Shown piece by piece: positions 37,149 through 45,750 of a stretch of 64,000 nt of DNA (the stretch's first letter is position 1; every line of letters starts with the position of its first letter). This DNA is from Novosphingobium album (ex Hu et al. 2023). Its GTDB lineage: Bacteria > Pseudomonadota > Alphaproteobacteria > Sphingomonadales > Sphingomonadaceae. Below the pieces are notes generated by a model. The model was given only the letters and a program-made list of their open reading frames with translations. It had not been told where the DNA came from and made no database searches. A program made the position numbers and the translations under genes. The DNA lies in assembly GCF_022832385.1 (NCBI RefSeq), contig NZ_JALHLE010000024.1:1-64000 (forward strand). The letters run 5' to 3'.

Positions 37149-38981
37149 ATGAACCTCGCGGATTTCGACAAGAGCAGGAATATCGTCTCGCTGTTTCTCC
37201 AGCGGGCCGATGCGCGCGGCGAAGCTCCGATGCTGTGGGCCAAGCGCGATGGCCAGTGGGTCTCGCTGAGCTGGGCCGAAGCGGCCCGGCGGGTCTGCCT
37301 CCTGGCCGCCTCGCTGCGCCGGCTCGGGCTGCAGGCCGGAGACCGCGTGCTGATCGTCTCCGAAAACAGGCCGGAATGGTGCCTGGCAGACCTCGCGATC
37401 ATGGCCGCTGGCTGCGTGACCGTGCCCACCTACACCACCAACACCACGCGCGATCACATCCATATCCTGGAAAATTCGGGCGCGCGTGCCGCTATCGTGT
37501 CGACCGCCAAGCTGGCAGGGACTCTGCTCCCGGCGATCGTGCAGACCGACATGTGCCGGCATGTGATCGGCATGGAGAGGATCGCTCCCCTGCAGGGCGG
37601 CGCCTTCGACATTTTTGACTGGCACGCGCTGATCGACGGCGACCCGGTTCAGGCGCGCGCGGAAACGGAAGCACGGCTCGTGAACATCGGCCGGGACGAC
37701 CTCGCCTGCATTATCTACACCAGCGGCACCGGCGGTGCACCGCGCGGTGTGCGCCAGCATCACGGCATGCTGCTGATGAACATCGGTGGCGCCGCCGAGA
37801 TCATCGCCCAAGACTTCAGCTGGGACGACCACGAGACCTTCCTTTCGTTCCTGCCGCTCAGCCACGCCTACGAACACACCGGCGGGCAGTTCTTCCCGAT
37901 CGGACTCGGTGCGCAGATCTATTATGCCGAAGGCCTCGACAAGCTGGCTGCCAACATCGAGGAAGTGCGCCCCACGATCATGGTCGTCGTGCCGCGGCTT
38001 TTCGAAGTGCTGCGCACCCGCATCATGAAGCAGATCGAAAAGCAGGGCCCGATTCCCCGGCAATTGATGGACTGGGCGATTTCCAGCGCCTTGCGCAAGG
38101 ATCATGGCCGCCGTCGCCTTACCGACTATCCGCTGAGCCTGCTACTCGAACATACGCTGCGGCCGAAGGTGCGCGCCAGGTTTGGTGGCCGTATCAAGGC
38201 GATGGTTTCGGGCGGGGCACCGCTCAATCCGGAAATCGGCTCGTTCTTCAGCGCCATGGGGCTCACCCTGCTGCAGGGCTATGGCCAGACCGAATCCGGG
38301 CCGATCATCAGCTGCAACCGCCCCTCCGCCGGGATCAAGTTCGACACCGTCGGCCCGCCCATGCGCGGCGTCGAGGTGTGTATCGCCGAGGATGGGGAGA
38401 TCCTCGCGCGCGGCGAACTGGTCATGCACGGCTACTGGCAGAACGACGCGGCCACCGCGAACGTCCTGAAGTCCGATCCCTCAGGTGCACCGGGGAGCGC
38501 GCCCTGGCTGCACACGGGCGACATCGGCCATATCGACGACAAGGGCCGCATCCTCATCACCGACCGCAAGAAGGACATGATCGTCAACGACAAGGGCGAC
38601 AACATCTCCCCGCAGCGGGTTGAATCGATGCTGACCCTGCAACCGGAGATCGCCCAGGCCATGATCTACGGTGATCGTCGCCCCTACATCGTCGGGCTGC
38701 TTGTTCCCGATGCCGAATGGGCCCTGCAATGGGCCACCGAGAACGATGAACTTTTCGATTTCAAGGCCTTGCAGAGCCTGCCTGCGTTCCGGACAGCCTT
38801 GCGTAGCGCCGTCGACCGCGTCAATGCGGACCTTTCCATCATCGAAAAGGTTCGCCAGTTCGCCTTCGCCGACGAGCCCTTCTCGATCGAAAACGAAGAA
38901 ATGACGCCGAGCCTCAAGATCCGGCGCCACAAGCTCAAGGAGCGGTACGCGGCACGGCTGGACGCGCTGTACAAGGGATAG
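37149..38981 (+). CDS. AMP-dependent acyl-CoA synthetase (long-chain fatty-acid ligase type)
   Basis: 610 residues from the ATG at 37149. The adenylate motif is YTSGTGGAPRGVRQHHG, which differs from the usual T-S-G-T-T-G-x-P-K-G by Gly for Thr and Arg for Lys. Other landmarks are 'LPLSHAYEHTGGQFF', 'LLQGYGQTESGPIISC', 'WLHTGDIGHIDDKG' and ITDRKKDMIVNDKGDNISP. The length and the first motif resemble FadD15-like ligases that activate long-chain acids. It is 113 bases downstream of pyrD. Substrate unknown. Confidence 0.92.
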   Translation: MNLADFDKSRNIVSLFLQRADARGEAPMLWAKRDGQWVSLSWAEAARRVCLLAASLRRLGLQAGDRVLIVSENRPEWCLADLAIMAAGCVTVPTYTTNTTRDHIHILENSGARAAIVSTAKLAGTLLPAIVQTDMCRHVIGMERIAPLQGGAFDIFDWHALIDGDPVQARAETEARLVNIGRDDLACIIYTSGTGGAPRGVRQHHGMLLMNIGGAAEIIAQDFSWDDHETFLSFLPLSHAYEHTGGQFFPIGLGAQIYYAEGLDKLAANIEEVRPTIMVVVPRLFEVLRTRIMKQIEKQGPIPRQLMDWAISSALRKDHGRRRLTDYPLSLLLEHTLRPKVRARFGGRIKAMVSGGAPLNPEIGSFFSAMGLTLLQGYGQTESGPIISCNRPSAGIKFDTVGPPMRGVEVCIAEDGEILARGELVMHGYWQNDAATANVLKSDPSGAPGSAPWLHTGDIGHIDDKGRILITDRKKDMIVNDKGDNISPQRVESMLTLQPEIAQAMIYGDRRPYIVGLLVPDAEWALQWATENDELFDFKALQSLPAFRTALRSAVDRVNADLSIIEKVRQFAFADEPFSIENEEMTPSLKIRRHKLKERYAARLDALYKG

Positions 38982-38993
38982 CGCCGTGCCCAG

Positions 38994-39016
38994 CACCCTT
39001 CGACAAGCTCAGGGTG
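38994..39016. repeat. REP-like palindromic repeat unit
   Basis: CACCCT and AGGGTG flank TTCGACAAGCT, followed by GAACGG. This phrase (CCTTCGACAAGCTCAGGG) is, to my knowledge, a dispersed intergenic repeat in many sphingomonad chromosomes. Only one copy occurs in this window, between the convergent ligase and parB genes, the usual type of position for such repeats. Confidence 0.55.
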
Positions 39017-39053
39017 AACGGAACTTGCTGCAACTACAACGAACGGAAACCCG

Positions 39054-40034
39054 TCAGATCGCGCCGCCAGTCAGACGCTGGCAGATCAGGTCAAGCTGAT
39101 CGAGGGTCGAATAGCGGATCGTCACCGTGCCCGATTTGGGATCGGCATCAGCATTGATCTTCACCGGCAACCCGAGGAACTCCTCGAGGTGACCCTGTAC
39201 TGCCGCGATATCGGCATCGTCGGACGCATTACGAGCGGCACGGGCAACGCGGCGCGGCGCAGCATCGCCGCGTTGCTTCTTGCGCACGTGCTTTTCGACG
39301 TCACGCACCGACATCTGCTTCGCGACGGCGGCTTCGGCAATTTCCTCGGCATCGTCGCAACCAATCAGGGCACGGGCGTGCCCCATCGACAGATCGCCCT
39401 TTTCGACCAGCGCAATCACGCCATCGGGCAAGGCCAGCAGACGCTGGAAGTTGGCGACATGGCTGCGGCTCTTGTCGACCATGCGCGCGATCTCGGCCTG
39501 GGTCATGCCTTCCAGTTCCGCAAGACGGCTGTAGGCGCGCGCCTCTTCGATCGGGTTGAGATCCTCTCGCTGGAGGTTCTCGATCAGCGCGAGTGCCATG
39601 ACATCGCGTTCCGTGAGGTCGCGGACCAGCGCCGGGATTTCATGCAGCTGCGCCTTCTGCGCGGCGCGCCAGCGGCGTTCACCGGCGACAAGCTGATAAC
39701 GCCCGTTGTCCATGGGCCGCACGATGATCGGCTGGATCACCCCCCGCTGCGCGATCGAAGCCGCCAGCTCCTCAAGCGCTGATTCCTCGAAGATGCGGCG
39801 CGGCTGGTCGGGATGCGGCGTGATGTCGGCAATGGCGAGCGTAGCCAGCCCCCCTGCCCGCGCCGGAGCGACCATGCCACCTTCGCTTTCGCCAGCCGAG
39901 GATGCCACCGGCTCTTCCCGGCGCGATTCGCCCAGCAGGGCACCAAGCCCACGGCCCAGCCCCTTGGACTTCTTCGCCATGGCCGGTGCTTGCACGGGTG
40001 GAACGCTGATGCGGACAATAGGCTCGTCGTTCAT
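39054..40034 (-). CDS. parB: Chromosome-partitioning protein ParB
   Basis: 326 residues from the ATG at 40034, which has AAGAGGAAAG upstream and overlaps the parA stop. The ATG at 39980 (MAKKSKGLGRGLGALLGE), where homologues usually begin, has no ribosome-binding site. The CTP-binding region includes HPDQPRRIFEESALEELA and 'GERRWRAAQKA'. The HTH includes MTQAEIARMVDKSRSHVANF. It loads on parS, slides as a CTP-gated clamp, and works with ParA to move origins. Confidence 0.97.
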   Translation of the reverse strand: MNDEPIVRISVPPVQAPAMAKKSKGLGRGLGALLGESRREEPVASSAGESEGGMVAPARAGGLATLAIADITPHPDQPRRIFEESALEELAASIAQRGVIQPIIVRPMDNGRYQLVAGERRWRAAQKAQLHEIPALVRDLTERDVMALALIENLQREDLNPIEEARAYSRLAELEGMTQAEIARMVDKSRSHVANFQRLLALPDGVIALVEKGDLSMGHARALIGCDDAEEIAEAAVAKQMSVRDVEKHVRKKQRGDAAPRRVARAARNASDDADIAAVQGHLEEFLGLPVKINADADPKSGTVTIRYSTLDQLDLICQRLTGGAI

Positions 40035-40807
40035 GCCGCTTTCCTCTTCTCGGGCAGTCGGGTGATCAGTTCGCGCGCAAGCGCCATGTAGGCGCGGCTG
40101 CCTGCGCAGGCATGATCGTAGATAAGCGCCGGCACCCCGTGGCTCGGTGCTTCGGACAGGCGCACGTTACGCGGAATCGTGGTTTCGAAGACAAGCTGGC
40201 CAAGACATGAGCGGACATCTTCGGAAACCTGGTCCGTCAGACGGTTGCGCCGGTCGAACATGGTGAGCGCAATGCCGATGATGCCAAGTTCGGGATTGAA
40301 GCGCTGCTGCACGCGGTCGACCGTCTGCAGAAGCTGGCTCAGGCCTTCCAGAGCGAAGAACTCGCACTGCAGCGGCACCAGCAGCGTATCGGCCGCCGTC
40401 AGTGCATTGAGGGTGAGCAGACCGAGCGAAGGCGGACAATCGATCAGGCAGACGTCATAGCCGAGATCATCACCCAATGCCTTCTGGAGACGATGTGCGC
40501 GGTCATCGACATTGACCAGTTCGACTTCGGCGCCGGACAGATCGACCGTAGCGGGGAGAAGATCAAGGCCCGGGATGCTCGTCGGCATGACGCAATCGGC
40601 CACCGGTGCGCGGTCCACCAGCACGTCGTACGAGGACGCTCCGCGCTCGGACGCCGAGATTCCGATGCCGGTTGAGGCATTGCCTTGCGGGTCGAGGTCG
40701 ATCATCAGCGTCTTCCATCCCGTCGCCGCCAGCGCGGTCGAGACGTTGATCGCCGTCGTGGTCTTTCCGACGCCGCCCTTCTGATTGGCTATGGCAATGC
40801 GGATCAC
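40031..40807 (-). CDS. parA: Chromosome-partitioning ATPase ParA
   Basis: 258 residues from a GTG at 40807 that overlaps the rsmG stop (GTGA) and has AGGAAGGA upstream. The deviant Walker A is NQKGGVGKTTTAIN, switch I/II include IDLDPQGNASTGIG and 'CLIDCPPSLGLLTLNAL'. It binds DNA nonspecifically in the ATP form and draws ParB-parS complexes poleward. It is in a tight operon with rsmG and parB. Confidence 0.97.
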   Translation of the reverse strand: MIRIAIANQKGGVGKTTTAINVSTALAATGWKTLMIDLDPQGNASTGIGISASERGASSYDVLVDRAPVADCVMPTSIPGLDLLPATVDLSGAEVELVNVDDRAHRLQKALGDDLGYDVCLIDCPPSLGLLTLNALTAADTLLVPLQCEFFALEGLSQLLQTVDRVQQRFNPELGIIGIALTMFDRRNRLTDQVSEDVRSCLGQLVFETTIPRNVRLSEAPSHGVPALIYDHACAGSRAYMALARELITRLPEKRKAA

Positions 40808-41445
40808 CTGGTCTTGTCCTTCCTGCCGGCGAGGGTGCCGGCAATTATGCCTGCTTGCGGGTCGGTAAGCGACTGTTCCACGTGGAACATGTGCCGCCAC
40901 TTGCGAAGGTCATCCAATTCTTGCTGTGCAGAGCGCCCCTTGGGCAACAGCCACACCGTGTCACTTGTGGAAAATCGCGCGGATAAGGCCAGTAACTTAT
41001 CCAAAGGCGCAAAAGCCCGTGCGGATATGACGGAAACCTGACGCGTTTCGACCATTTCGAGGCGCTGACCGATAACCCGTGCCCGGTCGAGCCCCATGGC
41101 GATTCGCGCACGGTCGAGCCATTCAATTCGACGTTTACGCGATTCGACCATCATCACTTCGCACTCGGGTCGCAGCGCGGCGATCACAAGACCGGGGAAA
41201 CCGGCCCCAGTGCCAAGGTCCAGCCAAGGCCCCGGAGTTTCACGTGGAACATGCGGAAGGAGCTGCGCGCTGTCGACGATGTGCCTCAGCCAGACGTGAT
41301 CGAGGCTTGCAGCCGAGACGAGGTTCTGGCGCTCGTTCTCCTCTCTCAGCAAGCTGCAAAGCAATTCCAGCCGTTCCAGCGCAGTGGCGTCACACTCCGG
41401 CAGCCGGGCAAGCCAGGCCCGTGCCTGATCTTCGGTCACGATCAT
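40804..41445 (-). CDS. rsmG: 16S rRNA (guanine-527-N7)-methyltransferase RsmG
   Basis: 213 residues. The SAM-binding motif is [20 protein letters not shown], preceded by [14 protein letters not shown], and the conserved '[17 protein letters not shown]' follows. It methylates G527 of 16S rRNA; loss gives low-level streptomycin resistance. Two parS-type palindromes (40874-40889 and 41236-41251) lie inside the coding sequence, so codon choice there is constrained. It overlaps mnmG upstream by four bases. Confidence 0.96.
   Translation of the reverse strand: MIVTEDQARAWLARLPECDATALERLELLCSLLREENERQNLVSAASLDHVWLRHIVDSAQLLPHVPRETPGPWLDLGTGAGFPGLVIAALRPECEVMMVESRKRRIEWLDRARIAMGLDRARVIGQRLEMVETRQVSVISARAFAPLDKLLALSARFSTSDTVWLLPKGRSAQQELDDLRKWRHMFHVEQSLTDPQAGIIAGTLAGRKDKTR
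40874..40889. other. parS: parS site, within rsmG
   Basis: TGTTCCACGTGGAACA, a perfect 16-base palindrome and an accepted ParB-binding variant of TGTTTCACGTGAAACA. It lies near the 3' end of rsmG, about 70 bases before the parA start. Confidence 0.88.
41236..41251. other. parS: parS-like site, within rsmG
   Basis: AGTTTCACGTGGAACA, an imperfect palindrome differing from the consensus at two positions. It is in the coding part of rsmG that specifies the residues just before the SAM-binding motif. Confidence 0.75.
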
Positions 41446-43289
41446 GCGGCCTCCCGACGGGCATGAACGAGCAGCGCTGCGAGCGCCGCAGGAGTGATGC
41501 CAGGGATGCGGCCCGCCGCCGCGAGCGTGGCTGGACGGGCCGAGGTCAACCGCTCGACCATCTCGCGCGACAGGCCGGGAATGCGCTCGTAAGGGAAGTG
41601 ATCACCCAGCGGCAGCGCCTCGCTTGCGCGAAGGTCGCGCAACTCACGCTCCTGCCGGTCGAGGTAAGGCGCATAGGCCGCGTCCTCGACCGTCTCGTCG
41701 ACAAGACGGATGTCCTCCAGCAGCGCAGGATTGATCCAGTTCGAAAGGGCTTCAAGATCGACGCCGCCGAAACGCAGCCATTCGCGAATGGGCAACTTTC
41801 CAATGTCGGTCCGCACCGGAAGGCCTGCCGCAGCCAGCTCGACCGCCGGGACGGGCATATCGAATGCGGTATCCAGCGCAGCCTTCGCAATCTCGCGTTG
41901 CGCGAACCAAACCGTGCGCTCTGGCCCCACCGCCCCCACTGCCATCGCCAGCGAGGTCAGCCGCGTCGTCGCATTGTTGGCGCGCAGGCGCAGGCGGTAC
42001 TCGGCACGAGCAGTAAGCATCCGATAGGGCTCGCTCACCCCGTGCAGTGTGAGGTCATCAATCATCACCGCCATGTAGCTGTTGGCGCGGTCCAGCGGTG
42101 CGGCCTCACGTCCGAGCACCGTCGCTGCGGCATGCATGCCTGCGACCAGCCCCTGCGCCGCCGCCTCTTCATACCCGGTGGTGCCGTTGATCTGGCCGGC
42201 ACAGTAGAGCCCCGGAATCTCGCGCAGCTCCAGACTGGAGCGCAAGGCACGCGGATCGATGTGGTCGTATTCGACAGCATAGCCCGGCACGACCATCTCT
42301 ACCGTCTCCAGCCCCTCCATGGTGCGCAGCATCTCCAGCTGCACATCGGCGGGGAGCGAAGTGCTCACCCCGTTGGGATAGACGAGGTGCGTATCGAGAC
42401 CTTCCGGTTCGAGGAAAATCTGGTGGCCATCCCGGTCGGCAAAGCGATGGATCTTGTCCTCGATCGACGGACAATAGCGCGGCCCCCGCGCCCCGATCGC
42501 ACCCGAGAACAGGGGCGAGCGATGCAGGTTGGCGCGGATCACGTCATGGCTACGCGGATTGGTCCGTGTTATCGCACAGAACACCTGCGGGTTCGCGCGG
42601 CCGTGCTCCATCGCCGACATCGTCCAGGCTTCGGTATCGGAGGGCTGCTCGTCCAGCCGCGCCCAGTCGATCGTACGGCCATCCAGACGCGGTGGAGTGC
42701 CCGTCTTGAGGCGGGCCATCGGCAGCGCCGCCTCGCGCATCTGCGCCGCCAGCTTCTGCGCGGAGGCCTCGCCGATGCGTCCGCCGGTCAGACGCTCCTC
42801 GCCGCGGAACAGGGCCCCTCCGAGGAAGGTGCCGGTGCAGAGTACGACTGCCCTCCCATCGAGACGGGTACCGTCGGCCAGATCAATGCCGGTCGCCCTG
42901 CCCCCTTCGAGAAACAGCGCAGCAGCTTCGCCCGCCACCAGAGTCAGGTCGCCCTGCTCCTTGAGCAGCCGGTGGATCGCCCCCTTGAACAACTTGCGAT
43001 CGGCCTGCACGCGCGGCCCCTGCACCGCGCTGCCCTTCGAGCGGTTGAGCATCCGATAGTGAATGGCGGCAGCGTCCGCGGCACGTCCGATCAGTCCATC
43101 AAAGGCATCGACCTCGCGCACGAGGTGCCCCTTGCCAAGCCCACCGATCGCCGGGTTGCAGCTCATTGCGCCAACCGCTTCGAGATCGAAGCTGACCAGC
43201 GCAACGCGCGCGCCCATGCGCGCAGCCACGGCTGCCGCCTCGCAGCCGGCATGGCCGCCGCCGATTACAATCACATCGAAGGAGTGCAT
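41442..43289 (-). CDS. mnmG: tRNA uridine-5-carboxymethylaminomethyl modification protein MnmG (GidA)
   Basis: 615 residues. The FAD motif is [19 protein letters not shown], followed by [16 protein letters not shown], the conserved '[21 protein letters not shown]' region with a catalytic-loop cysteine, and a C-terminal MnmE-binding helical domain ([18 protein letters not shown]). With MnmE it installs cmnm5 at U34 of several tRNAs. It overlaps rsmG by four bases. Confidence 0.97.
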   Translation of the reverse strand: MHSFDVIVIGGGHAGCEAAAVAARMGARVALVSFDLEAVGAMSCNPAIGGLGKGHLVREVDAFDGLIGRAADAAAIHYRMLNRSKGSAVQGPRVQADRKLFKGAIHRLLKEQGDLTLVAGEAAALFLEGGRATGIDLADGTRLDGRAVVLCTGTFLGGALFRGEERLTGGRIGEASAQKLAAQMREAALPMARLKTGTPPRLDGRTIDWARLDEQPSDTEAWTMSAMEHGRANPQVFCAITRTNPRSHDVIRANLHRSPLFSGAIGARGPRYCPSIEDKIHRFADRDGHQIFLEPEGLDTHLVYPNGVSTSLPADVQLEMLRTMEGLETVEMVVPGYAVEYDHIDPRALRSSLELREIPGLYCAGQINGTTGYEEAAAQGLVAGMHAAATVLGREAAPLDRANSYMAVMIDDLTLHGVSEPYRMLTARAEYRLRLRANNATTRLTSLAMAVGAVGPERTVWFAQREIAKAALDTAFDMPVPAVELAAAGLPVRTDIGKLPIREWLRFGGVDLEALSNWINPALLEDIRLVDETVEDAAYAPYLDRQERELRDLRASEALPLGDHFPYERIPGLSREMVERLTSARPATLAAAGRIPGITPAALAALLVHARREAA

Positions 43290-43336
43290 GACGCGCGCAT
43301 ACCCCAGAGCAGGATTCTCGTCAAAGCCGCTTCGCG

Positions 43337-43352
43337 TGTTTCACGTGAAACA
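43337..43352. other. parS: parS site between mnmG and mnmE
   Basis: TGTTTCACGTGAAACA, the exact bacterial parS consensus. It is in the 69-base gap between the mnmE stop and the mnmG start, and is the only noncoding copy of the four in this window. Confidence 0.95.
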
Positions 43353-43358
43353 CCGCAC

Positions 43359-44636
43359 TTACTTCCCGATGCAGAACCGTCCGAACAGCGCATCGAGCAT
43401 GTCTTCGGTTGTCGCCCGCCCGATCAGAGAATCGAACGCCACCCGAACCAGTCGCAGGGCCTCGGCCACAAGCAAGGGATCGGTCTCACGCAAGGCATCG
43501 CGCAACACCCCCTCCGCCTGCGCAAGCAAAGCATGCTGGCGCTGGTTGAGTGCAGCATCGCCCGGCCGTGGCATCGCCCGAGCGGCCGTGCCAATAAGGT
43601 CCCGCCGCAGACCGACTAGCCCTTCCCCGGTCACGGCGGAAACACGATGGCGCGGATGAGCCTTGCCCGCCAACGCGTCCCGATCACATTGCGCCGCGAC
43701 CTCCCAGCAGCCTGCAGGTCCTTCGCCCTCTGGCCCGAGCCACAGCACGAGGTCCGCCCGATCCAGTGCAGCCCGCGCTCGGGCAATACCAATTACCTCG
43801 ATCTCGTCGCCAGACTCATCACGAAGGCCGGCCGTGTCGGCAAAGACAAAAGGCACACCGCCGATCGCCACAGCGCGGGTGAGCACGTCCCGCGTCGTTC
43901 CGGCCAGCGGCGCAGTGATGGCCGCCTCATCCTCAACCAGCGCATTGAACAGCGTGCTCTTGCCAGCGTTGGGTGGTCCTGCGAGCACGACCCGGAAGCC
44001 CTCCTTCAGCGCCTCGGCCCGCGGACGGGAGAGCCAGTCCGACAACTCTCCGGCGAGGCGTTCGAGCCTCTCGGCAAAATCTGACGGCAGTTCGGCAACG
44101 TCATCTTCATCACCGAAATCGAGCACGGCCTCGACTTGCGCGGAAGCCGCCAGCACACGCTCGCGCCAGTCCTCGACCTGCCGCGAGAAGGCCCCGCCCG
44201 CCATGGCAATGGCAGAGCGACGTTGCAGTTCGGTCTCGGCGGAGAGCAGATCGGCAAGCCCTTCGGCCTCCGCCAGATCAATGCGGCCATGGGCAAAGGC
44301 CCGGCGGGTAAACTCCCCCGGCTCGGCACGGCGCAGTCCAGGCATGTCCGCTAGTGCCACTTCCACTGCAGCAACAACCGCCCTGCCCCCATGCAGGTGC
44401 AGCTCTGCGAGGTCCTCTCCCGTCGCTGTACGCGGACCGGGAAACCAGAGCACCAGTGCCTGATCGAGCACTGTTCCACGTGAAACACGCAAGGTCCGAT
44501 AAGTCGCCATACGCGACTTCGGCAGATCGCCCGCCAGTGCTGCCAGCGCGGCACCTGCCTGCGGCCCGCTTATCCTGACGACGGCGATGGCCGCAGGCGG
44601 TGAACCGCTTGAGAGCGCGAAAATCGTATCGGCCAT
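43359..44636 (-). CDS. mnmE: tRNA modification GTPase MnmE (TrmE)
   Basis: 425 residues. The N-terminal formyl-tetrahydrofolate-binding domain starts ADTIFALSSGSPPAAIAVVR. The GTPase motifs are GPPNAGKSTLFN (P-loop), 'AGTTRDVL' and DTAGLRDE. The C-terminus ends in the family's CIGK. It dimerises in a potassium-dependent way and works with MnmG. A parS-type site (44472-44487) lies within the 5' coding region. Confidence 0.96.
   Translation of the reverse strand: MADTIFALSSGSPPAAIAVVRISGPQAGAALAALAGDLPKSRMATYRTLRVSRGTVLDQALVLWFPGPRTATGEDLAELHLHGGRAVVAAVEVALADMPGLRRAEPGEFTRRAFAHGRIDLAEAEGLADLLSAETELQRRSAIAMAGGAFSRQVEDWRERVLAASAQVEAVLDFGDEDDVAELPSDFAERLERLAGELSDWLSRPRAEALKEGFRVVLAGPPNAGKSTLFNALVEDEAAITAPLAGTTRDVLTRAVAIGGVPFVFADTAGLRDESGDEIEVIGIARARAALDRADLVLWLGPEGEGPAGCWEVAAQCDRDALAGKAHPRHRVSAVTGEGLVGLRRDLIGTAARAMPRPGDAALNQRQHALLAQAEGVLRDALRETDPLLVAEALRLVRVAFDSLIGRATTEDMLDALFGRFCIGK
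44472..44487. other. parS: parS site, within mnmE
   Basis: TGTTCCACGTGAAACA, one base from the consensus TGTTTCACGTGAAACA. It lies in the codons for the early part of the MnmE tetrahydrofolate-binding domain. Confidence 0.88.
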
Positions 44637-44674
44637 AGCGCTAACCGTTCACCCGGCTTCGGGTGCGATCAATC

Positions 44675-44944
44675 CTACTTGGACTTGCCCGAGGAAGACC
44701 CGCCGGTCCCGCTCATGGCCATGGCAACGCCACTCTCGAGGAACTTCTGGAACATCTTCAGCCCGAACTCGCCCATGGGGGCGATCTGCTTGGTCAGTTC
44801 CTGGAGTTGGTCGAAACTGCCCGCGCCCTGCATTGCACTGGTGAGCGCATCGACGTAGACTTCGTTGGCCTTGGTCACATCGGGCAGCCCCAGAAAGCGG
44901 CGTGCTTCCTCCGGCGAACATTCAACCTCGACATTGACCTTCAT
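44675..44944 (-). CDS. Small conserved protein, DUF6489-like
   Basis: 89 residues. It starts MKVNVEVECSPEEARRFLGL and continues 'PDVTKANEVYVDALTSAMQ', ending in a Gly/Ser/Lys tail. This resembles a short alphaproteobacterial family named DUF6489 from memory; function unknown. The SPEEARRFLGLPDV pattern recalls helical adaptor segments. It precedes mnmE on the same strand, with 38 bases between. Confidence 0.8.
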   Translation of the reverse strand: MKVNVEVECSPEEARRFLGLPDVTKANEVYVDALTSAMQGAGSFDQLQELTKQIAPMGEFGLKMFQKFLESGVAMAMSGTGGSSSGKSK

Positions 44945-45045
44945 CCGGGCCTCCCCTTGGATTTCTTTGCCATAGCTGACACATGCGCTTCACAAAGTCC
45001 ATTGCAAGAGCCTAACACAGCACAAACCAGATGCAGGAGAGACTC

Positions 45046-45747
45046 ATGGCCACGACCAACACCGAAATCCCCACGCTTGATGGCGACGGCATGATTCCGG
45101 CCTACGTGGTCCGGCCCGAAGGCACCCCGCGCGGCGCAGTGATCGTCCAGCAGGAAGTTTTCGGCGTGGATGCCGGCATCCGCAAGAAAGCCGACGGCTG
45201 GGCCGCCAAAGGCTATCTCGCAGTGGCTCCGGATGCCTTCTGGCGGCAGGAGCCGGGCGTAGAACTCGACGCCGACAAGCCCGAAGAGTTCCAGCAGGCC
45301 ATCGCGCTCATGATGAAGCACGATTTCAACCTGGGCATTCGCGATCTCGAGGCCGTAATCCACTGGATCCGCCGCGAAGCGGGTGTGCCCAAGGTTGGTC
45401 TGGTCGGCTACTGCATGGGCGGCAAGGTCGCCTACATGGTCGCCGCCCGCACCGACGTCGACGCCTCGGTCGGCTATTATGGCGTGGGCATAGACCAGAT
45501 GCTCAACGAGAAGCACGCGATCGCCAGGCCGCTCCTGCTTCACGTGCCGACCGCCGATGGGTTCGTTCCGCCCGAAGCGCAGAAGGCCATGCACGAAGGG
45601 CTCGACGATCATGCCCGCGTAATACTCTACGACTACGACGGGCTCGACCACGGCTTCGCCGCCGAGATCGGCTCCCGCCGGGACGAGGCCGGAGCCGCAC
45701 TGGCCGACAGTCGCACCGAGGCCTTCTTCGCGGAGCACCTGGGCTAA
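45046..45747 (+). CDS. Dienelactone hydrolase family protein
   Basis: 233 residues from the ATG at 45046, which has AGGAGA seven bases upstream. It is an alpha/beta hydrolase with the Cys nucleophile of the DLH group: Cys123 in GLVGYCMGGKVAYM, Asp171 in VPTADGFVPP, His202 in GLDHGFAAE, and Glu37 in QQEVFGVD, which in DLH holds the nucleophile in its resting state. The substrate is uncertain because many bacterial members are not in aromatic pathways. A GltB-like gene follows three bases later. Confidence 0.92.
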   Translation: MATTNTEIPTLDGDGMIPAYVVRPEGTPRGAVIVQQEVFGVDAGIRKKADGWAAKGYLAVAPDAFWRQEPGVELDADKPEEFQQAIALMMKHDFNLGIRDLEAVIHWIRREAGVPKVGLVGYCMGGKVAYMVAARTDVDASVGYYGVGIDQMLNEKHAIARPLLLHVPTADGFVPPEAQKAMHEGLDDHARVILYDYDGLDHGFAAEIGSRRDEAGAALADSRTEAFFAEHLG

Positions 45748-45750
45748 TCC

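Noticed and set aside
40940..41020. TGTGGAAAA and TTATCCAAA near the rsmG end as possible DnaA boxes of the origin
   Set aside because: They are imperfect, few and inside a coding region; there is no AT-rich unwinding element or box cluster. The origin is probably outside the window.
41079..43619. A very long open frame on the + strand opposite mnmG and mnmE
   Set aside because: It is the antisense image of the real genes, rich in Arg/His/Gly, without a recognisable domain; GC-rich codon use keeps the frame open.
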